6,649 nucleotides of DNA from contig DAHWQN010000035.1 of the NCBI GenBank assembly GCA_027340645.1, positions 1 to 6,649 of the forward strand, written 5' to 3'. The stretch's first letter is position 1, and each line of letters starts with the position of its first letter. The notes under the pieces were generated by a model that did not search any database, was not told the origin of the DNA, and saw nothing but the letters and a program-made list of their open reading frames with translations. Both the position numbers and the translations under genes were made by a program. This stretch comes from Microcaldota archaeon. Its GTDB lineage: Archaea > Micrarchaeota > Micrarchaeia > Micrarchaeales > CABMGC01. Positions 1 to 4,619 of this stretch are shown piece by piece.

Positions 1-213
1 TGGGGCAATGACATAAACACTGTAGACATAGGCGACACTATAGAGATAGCCAACGGATATGTGAACGAATTCAGGGGCACGCCACAGCTCTCAACTGGCA
101 AATACGGTAAGATAAAAGTCGTAGAAAAGGGCGAGGGCGGCTCTTCAGAGATGCCAATAGAAGAAAGTTCCGATTATTCCGAGGAGAGCGACGATTCCGA
201 CATGGAAGTGTGA
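1..213 (+). CDS. Single-stranded DNA-binding protein, OB-fold (C-terminal fragment)
   Basis: This is an open frame from base 1 to a TGA at 211-213; the start lies upstream of the window, so only the last 70 residues are visible. The fragment begins WGND and continues with a VGDTIEI-like stretch (DIGDTIEIANGYV), EFRG, and a final GKYGKIKVVE strand. This is the typical end of the archaeal RPA/SSB OB fold that binds single-stranded DNA in replication and repair. After the fold come 23 residues (about 48-70) with 10 Asp/Glu, many Ser and no basic residue. Such an acidic tail resembles the protein-interaction tail of bacterial and crenarchaeal SSBs, but it lacks the bacterial DDDIPF-type ending. 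The last 40 bases overlap the end of the convergent membrane-protein gene on the other strand. Family assignment is firm; the partners of the tail are unknown. Confidence 0.8.
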   Translation, partial: WGNDINTVDIGDTIEIANGYVNEFRGTPQLSTGKYGKIKVVEKGEGGSSEMPIEESSDYSEESDDSDMEV

Positions 214-1268
214 TTTTTCCGCTTTGATTTGTTTTTTTGCGGCTTCTTTTTCCAGTACCTGAATGTGTAGAAAAGGAATAGCATACCAACCACTACTCCG
301 AACCACAGCGAAGCTATTCTTGTCATTATCGTCGCAGCCGAACTGTAAGCAGCTCCAAGCCCAAACGAGCTTCCGATTAGTGCTACGAGTGCCCCGTCAG
401 TGACTCCTATGTTACCCGGAAGCGTTGACACCATGCCGAATATCTGCGATGTGGAAAAGATGAACACGCTCCCGGCAATGTGCAATGCACCCCCCAACGC
501 CAGTATCGAAAATAGCAACGCAAATGCATTGAATATCGCAGCAGGCACTGAGAGTGCAATTGAAACTCCATATACTTTGTAGTTGTTAAGCTTGCTTTGC
601 GATGCAAAATATTCGTCCCCATACAATGAGAACATCTCCAGGAACCTGCTTTTCTTCATAAGCTTCCTGAGAAACTTGAAGAACCAGTCGTTGAGGAGGA
701 AAGTGAAGGGCAGCACCAGTACGATGTCAACTATCAGGACATATATGATGAGCTTGTCGAAGTAAATCGCCGATATTACGGCTATTATTGCCACGCCCAA
801 GAAATCGGTGAATATATCGAGCGTAACTATGGGTATTATGTTTGTAAATTTGACATCCGTAAGCCTGTTAAGGGTGTATGCCGCCAGCACCCTGCCTATC
901 TTTCCTGGAGTTATGTTCATTGAGTAAAGTGACATATACACCATGAAACTTTTTCTAAGCGGCACAGAGATCTTCAATGTCCTAAGATAGTAGCTCCATT
1001 TTATGAATCTGAGTATATATCCAAAAAACACAAACACGAACGCCAGGCCAAAAAGCCATAAATCAGCAGACGCTATTATCGCAACTACTTTATTCGCCCC
1101 GCCCAACCAAGCAATTACTCCAAAGACTATGATGCTAAACACTAGCGAGACTGCGACGAAGCCCATCACCCTGTTGACAAGTTTCTTGTACTCGGCCTCG
1201 CTCATGCTCCTAGCATGAGTTATGGTGTACCATATCGAAGCCTGCTTTTTTTTGGAAGATTTTTTCAC
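174..1268 (-). CDS. UPF0104 / LPG-synthase-TM (TIGR00374) flippase-like membrane protein
   Basis: This 364-residue polytopic protein has about eight hydrophobic segments (first near 34-54, last near 318-338). It carries the family's conserved blocks: RFIKWSYYLR near 87-96, NITPGKIGR at 118-126, and PGNIGVTDG at 284-292. Relatives include bacterial YbhN and MprF-type flippase domains and the membrane half of haloarchaeal AglD. They are linked to moving lipids or lipid-linked sugars across the membrane, though the substrate here is not readable. The frame opens with GTG at 1266-1268, 4 bp after the glycosyltransferase stop. No clear ribosome site precedes it, and the next Met (residue 22, about 1205) is an alternative. 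Both ends are basic: KKSSKKKQ at the start and a Lys/Arg-rich stretch at 340-352 followed by a Ser/Glu end. It is the last gene of the operon, and its 3' end overlaps the SSB gene by 40 bp. Confidence 0.82.
   Translation of the reverse strand: MKKSSKKKQASIWYTITHARSMSEAEYKKLVNRVMGFVAVSLVFSIIVFGVIAWLGGANKVVAIIASADLWLFGLAFVFVFFGYILRFIKWSYYLRTLKISVPLRKSFMVYMSLYSMNITPGKIGRVLAAYTLNRLTDVKFTNIIPIVTLDIFTDFLGVAIIAVISAIYFDKLIIYVLIVDIVLVLPFTFLLNDWFFKFLRKLMKKSRFLEMFSLYGDEYFASQSKLNNYKVYGVSIALSVPAAIFNAFALLFSILALGGALHIAGSVFIFSTSQIFGMVSTLPGNIGVTDGALVALIGSSFGLGAAYSSAATIMTRIASLWFGVVVGMLFLFYTFRYWKKKPQKNKSKRKNHTSMSESSLSSE
214..251 (+). terminator. T-rich terminator for the SSB gene, inside the convergent gene
   Basis: Directly after the SSB stop codon the plus strand has T runs at 214-218, 232-238 (seven T) and 247-251. 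Archaeal RNA polymerase terminates intrinsically on such T tracts without needing a hairpin. The same bases, read on the minus strand, encode the lysine-rich end of the flippase-like protein. Termination is inferred, not shown. Confidence 0.5.
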
Positions 1269-1272
1269 AAAA

Positions 1273-2424
1273 TCAATACTTCAAAATTTTTTGGAACGAC
1301 ATTTCGTAATCCTTCGCTATTTTTCCCCAGTCATGTTCCCTGCGTATAAAGTTTCTCACCTGTTTGGTGTCGTGCATAGTCCATCCTTCGGAAGAGAGCC
1401 TTTTTAAGGCCAAAACTATGCCATTCTTACTTTTAGGCTTTATGTAAATTGCATGCTTCTTGAGCATCTCCGGTATCCCCCCAACTCTCGAGGCTATGAC
1501 GGGTACACCTGAAGCAAGCGCTTCTAAACCTGCCAATCCTGCAGGCTCGTACAGTGACGGAAACACGAATGCATCCGCAGCATTGTAGTAGTAAGGCAGG
1601 TCTTTCTCCTCAATATCCGAGAGCAGTGAAACGTTTGCGTGAAGGCCTCGTCTATCTGCTTCCGATTGCAGCAGCCCCTTAAGCGGGCCTTTTCCTATCA
1701 TTACAAGTTCTGAATCGTCATCGATAATCTTGCGTGATACTGCATCCCCGAACGCCTCCAGAAGGTATGTCTGACCCTTTTGCTGCACGAATCTTGCAGT
1801 GTTAAGTATTATTCTTGCATCCCTATCCAGTCCGAGCCTGTCCCTTGCGAGTTTCTTTCCTCTGGGCTTGAACTCATTATAATCTACGCCGTTGAGTATT
1901 ACCTTGGTCCGGTGTAAGTGCTTCTTTGGCACTGTCGTTCTGGCTGCATCTTTTGAAACTGCGGTTATCAGATCAGACATTCCTATAAGCCTGCTCCCCC
2001 ATGTTTTGTCAAATATCAATCCGCCGCTGTCGGTAAATTTGTCTATGTTCTTCGGCAGTGAATTGTGTATGGTTATAGCAAGTTTTGCATTTATGCTGCG
2101 TACCGCCTTCACTTCTCCTAGAAAATACTGATACCTGTTGTTGATGTGATATATGTCCGCGCCAACCCTTTTTATCTCATCAGTTATTCCATTCATTTTG
2201 AGAAATGGCATCGGCAGCCCCTGTATATCAAGATACCTAGTGCTCAGCCTTACCACTTTTATTCCATTGACGTTGTCAACCCTCCTCTTTTGATTCCTCT
2301 TCAGCGATGCACTTATCACCGTAATGTTGTGCTTTTTCGCCAGCTTGGTATAAAGGCTGTAAAGAACACGTTCAGTGCCACCATTATATGGATAGAAGAA
2401 GGGGTTGAGCACGCATATGTCCAT
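1273..2424 (-). CDS. GT4-family glycosyltransferase
   Basis: This 383-residue protein is full length for a GT-B fold glycosyltransferase of CAZy family GT4. The N-terminal acceptor domain starts FFYPYNGGTERV (9-20) with the glycine-rich loop. The linker shows VILNGVDYNEF (175-185), and the nucleotide-sugar domain begins near 204 with NTARFVQQKG. The EX7E motif is intact at E293 and E301, followed by ASGVPVIASRVGGIPE (304-319). These mark a retaining enzyme that takes sugar from a nucleotide donor; sugar and acceptor cannot be read. There is no membrane segment, so it should act on the cytoplasmic face. The ATG at 2422-2424 lies 13 bp after the DUF929 stop and has a GGTG ribosome site 5 nt upstream. 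It sits next to flippase-like and PAP2 genes, so a polyprenol-linked or lipid-linked glycan is a reasonable inference. Confidence 0.9.
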   Translation of the reverse strand: MDICVLNPFFYPYNGGTERVLYSLYTKLAKKHNITVISASLKRNQKRRVDNVNGIKVVRLSTRYLDIQGLPMPFLKMNGITDEIKRVGADIYHINNRYQYFLGEVKAVRSINAKLAITIHNSLPKNIDKFTDSGGLIFDKTWGSRLIGMSDLITAVSKDAARTTVPKKHLHRTKVILNGVDYNEFKPRGKKLARDRLGLDRDARIILNTARFVQQKGQTYLLEAFGDAVSRKIIDDDSELVMIGKGPLKGLLQSEADRRGLHANVSLLSDIEEKDLPYYYNAADAFVFPSLYEPAGLAGLEALASGVPVIASRVGGIPEMLKKHAIYIKPKSKNGIVLALKRLSSEGWTMHDTKQVRNFIRREHDWGKIAKDYEMSFQKILKY

Positions 2425-2429
2425 CTGTA

Positions 2430-2433
2430 CACC
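2430..2433 (-). promoter_or_regulatory. Ribosome binding site of the glycosyltransferase
   Basis: GGTG on the minus strand, 5 nt before the ATG at 2424, matches the archaeal anti-Shine-Dalgarno (complement of GGAGGTGAT). It supports the 2424 start for this internal operon gene. Confidence 0.5.
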
Positions 2434-2437
2434 GCAC

Positions 2438-3262
2438 TTAGCTTTGTTCCGAAAGCAGTATCTTTATATACGGCTGGTCGCATACACTGGCAGGCTTGAA
2501 TCCAGTTGCTTCGCAGATATTTGCCGTATAAAGGTTCGCAGCTCCAATGACGTTCTGCGAAGGTACTGAGTTGGAATCGTTTAAATCTGCTATCATCTGT
2601 ATCCACGTATACTTCGTTAGCAGCCCTCCAATTATCGGGCTTCCAACCATAATTGAGCGGTTTGCTATATCCACAAAAGGAATGCTTCCTCCTGCGTCAT
2701 ACTTAGAAAAGAGTTTTTTCTGCAATGTGTTGGGGGTTTGCAGTGAAGGATAAGTATTCAACGAGGCATTGAACTTGTTTGTTGTAAGCTCTACCTCCTG
2801 AAAGTTCAGAAGGTTGCTAGCATAGCTTGAATTGTAAAATGTGAAAGTCGGTGTATTCGGATATGCATCCGATGCGCTGGACGTCATGTAATGCAGTTTG
2901 GTAAAGTTGCCGAAACGCATAAGCGCGACCACTATGCCCCATCTCGCCTCTGCACAGTAAGGGCAGAAATCAGCCCCTATGTAAAGGAATGTAGGCGTTC
3001 CGTTAGTTATAAACGCAGTTGTGTTCTTCTCTGTCGTCATGAATCCTGCTATTGTCCCTGAACCTACTTTGTTTGCGAGCGATTCATTATTTGCTATCGT
3101 ATGAAGTTCGGAGAGAGTCTGCGCACTGAGCTGCACGTTGTCAAGGCTAGGGGAAGCAGCACTCGTTGAGCTGCTGTCGTTGAGAACTACGAGAACCACT
3201 GCAATTATCACTACTGCGGCTATTCCGATATAAGCATACTTGTTATTTTTTGCCAATTCCAT
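2438..3262 (-). CDS. Membrane-anchored DUF929 thioredoxin-like protein
   Basis: From the ATG at 3260-3262 this is 274 residues. A short basic start precedes one membrane anchor (about 10-27, rich in Ile/Val/Ala), then a Ser-rich linker and an outside domain. The core FLYIGADFCPYCAEARW holds a CPYC redox pair (C100, C103), and SIPFVD supplies the cis-proline-like position (P195), both typical of the thioredoxin fold. A second cysteine pair lies near the C-terminus (C250, C261). This pattern matches archaeal DUF929 proteins, whose exact substrate is not established; oxidation or isomerisation of disulfides outside the cell is inferred. Nine N-x-S/T sequons lie after the anchor. A GTG one codon upstream (3265) would overlap the PAP2 stop by 4 bases; with the ATG the overlap is one base. 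No strong ribosome site separates the two options. Confidence 0.82.
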   Translation of the reverse strand: MELAKNNKYAYIGIAAVVIIAVVLVVLNDSSSTSAASPSLDNVQLSAQTLSELHTIANNESLANKVGSGTIAGFMTTEKNTTAFITNGTPTFLYIGADFCPYCAEARWGIVVALMRFGNFTKLHYMTSSASDAYPNTPTFTFYNSSYASNLLNFQEVELTTNKFNASLNTYPSLQTPNTLQKKLFSKYDAGGSIPFVDIANRSIMVGSPIIGGLLTKYTWIQMIADLNDSNSVPSQNVIGAANLYTANICEATGFKPASVCDQPYIKILLSEQS

Positions 3263-3861
3263 CACTTTATAGCAATCTTAGGCAGAATCTTACTAACTAG
3301 ATTGTTAAAGAACTTATTAATCCGTTTTGCATAGATGGATAACGCGTAGTAAAGCACTATGCTGAGCACTACTCCTGCTATAACATCAGTGAAATAGTGC
3401 ACGCCCAGGTAAATCCTTCCGAATAGTACGAACAGAAGCCATACTATATACGCAATCCTGAGATATTTGTAGCCTTTCAGGAAGAACGCAAGCCCCGTGA
3501 GCACGGAAGCGTGGTTGCTCGGGAATGAGAAGGTCGATTCACAGCCTACGTTATTGATCCAGCTTAGCTCGCTCACGTTGCACGGCCTCGGCTCCCTGAC
3601 GATGTTCTTTATGATGTCGGATACCACATAAAATACTATTCCTGCAACAACGAAGCTGTAAGCGTTCATGTCCCTCTTGTAGAAGTACATGTAAAGCACT
3701 ATGGCAGGGAGTACGACGAAAAAGCTTTTTGCGAGCAGCGCCATGATATAATTAAGACTAGGGCTTGCAAGGCTATCTGCAAGCTTGAAAGCCTCTATGT
3801 TTATGCCTATGTTGTATGGCTGCAAGAATAATAGTCCTAGCATAACATGCCCTCTCTTCAC
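3262..3861 (-). CDS. PAP2-superfamily membrane phosphatase
   Basis: This 199-residue membrane protein carries all three PAP2 phosphatase motifs. They are KX6RP (K85, R92, P93), PSNH in place of PSGH (114-117), and RX5HX3D (R149, H155, D159). The catalytic histidines are present, so it should be active on a lipid phosphate or pyrophosphate. About five or six hydrophobic segments are visible, and the motifs face outward in known family members. With a glycosyltransferase and flippase-like gene in the operon, recycling of dolichyl (pyro)phosphate is the likely job, as for archaeal dolichyl-PP phosphatases; phosphatidate phosphatase is an alternative. The frame starts with GTG at 3859-3861, which overlaps the Nudix stop as GTGA and sits in a GGTGA sequence. 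Met7 (3841-3843), with a GAGAGGG-like ribosome site 7 nt upstream, is an equally credible start. Confidence 0.9.
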   Translation of the reverse strand: MKRGHVMLGLLFLQPYNIGINIEAFKLADSLASPSLNYIMALLAKSFFVVLPAIVLYMYFYKRDMNAYSFVVAGIVFYVVSDIIKNIVREPRPCNVSELSWINNVGCESTFSFPSNHASVLTGLAFFLKGYKYLRIAYIVWLLFVLFGRIYLGVHYFTDVIAGVVLSIVLYYALSIYAKRINKFFNNLVSKILPKIAIK

Positions 3862-4370
3862 CTTTTCATCAAGGTGTTTATATAATATAATATGCCGGCA
3901 ATCGTCTTGTTGTCCTTTATGTAGTTCCTCTCCACCATGTCCAATAGTGCATCAAACTTTACTGCAGTGAACGATGACATCCCGTCCCTCCTCGCATTTT
4001 TAACTGCTTTTTTCTCCTTTGCTATATAAAAATAATCCTTCTGGGTTGTTATGTAAGGGTTCATGAAGGTTTTCATCATCAGCGTGTAATTGCTGAAAAC
4101 ATAGCCAGTCTGCTCTTTTATTATGCGCTTTGCAGCTTCAACAGGATTTTCTCCATCATCCAGGAGGCCAAATGGCAGTTCGACTGTCATCCTTTTCAAT
4201 GCCGGTCTGTATCTTTTTTCGATAAGAAGTGATTCACTATCTGGCATGGCCAGTACGGTAACCGCGTCTGGGGCCTTTACCCTTTCGAAGCCCATCATTT
4301 TTCTGCCTATGGGCACTTCTATGCGCTCAACTGAAAATTTATGATTCATGTAAACTACAGTGTCTACCAT
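3858..4370 (-). CDS. Nudix-fold protein, ADP-ribose-pyrophosphatase-like, with degenerate Nudix box
   Basis: This 170-residue cytoplasmic protein looks like the ADP-ribose pyrophosphatase branch of Nudix hydrolases. It has an IEKRYRPA strand (50-57, equivalent to the usual EQ.R motif), VELPFG (63-68) in place of VELPAG, then the Nudix helix. Compared with the consensus GX5EX7REUXEEXGU it has G68, E74, R82, E86 and G89. The first catalytic glutamate is Ile83 and the last is Gln87, so two of the three metal/base glutamates are gone. Activity may be weak, altered or lost, and a ligand-binding or regulatory role is possible. The ATG at 4368-4370 is about 35 bp from the TATA-like box at 4400-4411; Met8 is an alternative. 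It is the first gene of the five-gene minus-strand operon. Nucleotide-sugar turnover would fit the neighbours but is inference. Confidence 0.83.
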   Translation of the reverse strand: MVDTVVYMNHKFSVERIEVPIGRKMMGFERVKAPDAVTVLAMPDSESLLIEKRYRPALKRMTVELPFGLLDDGENPVEAAKRIIKEQTGYVFSNYTLMMKTFMNPYITTQKDYFYIAKEKKAVKNARRDGMSSFTAVKFDALLDMVERNYIKDNKTIAGILYYINTLMKR

Positions 4371-4399
4371 AACCCTGATCCGTTCAACTTCTTTTCTAA

Positions 4400-4411
4400 C
4401 CTTTAAATACT
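4400..4411. promoter_or_regulatory. Shared TATA-like box for the tRNA (+) and the operon (-)
   Basis: The near-symmetric CTTTAAATAC lies in the 67-bp gap between the divergent Nudix and tRNA-Trp genes. It is centred about 32 bp before the tRNA 5' end and 35 bp before the Nudix ATG. Archaeal TATA centres lie about 26 bp before the transcription start, so it can drive both directions with short leaders. No other TATA-like element of similar quality is visible in this gap. Confidence 0.55.
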
Positions 4412-4475
4412 TTTCTTAAGAACTATTACGAGAATGCGGGGCTGTAGCGTAACCTGGCAGCGCAGCTGGCTCCAG

Positions 4476-4536
4476 ATGTTTAAAATTTATGAGCCTATGG
4501 CGATGATGAGGATCTGGAATTCAGAAACATGAAGTA
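4476..4536 (+). other. Archaeal tRNA intron with relaxed bulge-helix-bulge
   Basis: The splice junctions can form a bulge-helix-bulge for the tRNA splicing endonuclease. The outer helix is the anticodon stem. A central helix pairs CTCC (4470-4473) with GAAG (4531-4534), with one C34-A mismatch. Bulges are AGA on the 5' side and TAA (4535-4537) on the 3' side, cut after the second base of each. An inner helix pairs TGTTT (4477-4481) with AAACA (4525-4529). The base T4530 is left over, so the motif is not perfectly canonical and a relaxed bulge-helix-bulge is the fair description. Confidence 0.75.
4503..4525 (+). ncRNA. Intron-encoded box C/D' guide to C34 of tRNA-Trp
   Basis: Inside the intron is a perfect box C (ATGATGA, 4503-4509), then exactly 12 nt, then CAGA (4522-4525), a D'-like box keeping the GA needed for the kink-turn. 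Within the 12 nt, ATCTGGA (4512-4518) is complementary to U33-A38 and one intron base. The fifth base upstream of CAGA, G4517, pairs with C34, which is where 2'-O-methylation is directed. Euryarchaeal tRNA-Trp introns are known to carry C/D guides for C34 and U39. Here base 39 is C, and a second guide half is not convincing. It would work with L7Ae, Nop5 and fibrillarin. Confidence 0.65.
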
Positions 4537-4584
4537 ACCAGCTGATCCGGGTCCAAATCCCGGCGGCCCCAAATTCTGTTAGGC

Positions 4585-4603
4585 GCAATATTATAAGTAT
4601 TGC
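4585..4603 (+). promoter_or_regulatory. TATA-like box of the antiporter inside a 6-bp inverted repeat
   Basis: TATTATAAG (4589-4597) is centred about 27 bp before the ATG at 4620. Transcription should therefore start at or next to the start codon, giving a leaderless mRNA, and no ribosome site is present. The box is bracketed by GCAATA (4585-4590) and TATTGC (4598-4603), an inverted repeat that could bind a repressor. The regulatory role is inference. Confidence 0.5.
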
Positions 4604-4619
4604 TCCCGAATTCTTACTT

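Larger units (their letters stand above)
4438..4571 (+). tRNA. tRNA-Trp (CCA) with a 61-nt intron
   Basis: The cloverleaf folds completely. Acceptor GGGGCTG (4438-4444) pairs with CGGCCCC (4564-4570), with one G-U, followed by discriminator A73 at 4571. The D arm is 4447-4463. The anticodon stem is GCTGG (4465-4469) with CCAGC (4538-4542). The T arm is CCGGG/CCCGG around TCCAAAT (4547-4563). The anticodon CCA is at 4472-4474, giving tryptophan. A15 and U48 can form the Levitt pair. CCA is not encoded, so it is added after transcription. The anticodon loop is interrupted after G37 (4475) by an intron that ends at 4536, leaving A38 at 4537. Intron position 37/38 is the canonical archaeal site. 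A run of A and T follows the gene only weakly. Confidence 0.95.

Noticed and set aside
2146..2499. Open frame of 117 codons on the plus strand
   Set aside because: It lies antisense to the start of the glycosyltransferase and the end of the DUF929 gene, both convincing, and has no promoter or family features.
2316..2606. Open frame of 96 codons on the minus strand across the DUF929-glycosyltransferase junction
   Set aside because: It is a shifted frame of two real genes. The 13-bp junction with a ribosome site explains the region better than a frameshifted fusion.
4542..4545. CTGA as a true box D of a full C/D guide RNA
   Set aside because: It lies in exon bases 43-46 of the tRNA and only 6 nt after the nearest C'-like element, too close for a standard guide. 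Only the C/D' half is claimed.
4438..4571. Mobile element attachment site at the tRNA 3' end
   Set aside because: No integrase gene and no direct repeat of the tRNA end were seen in the window.
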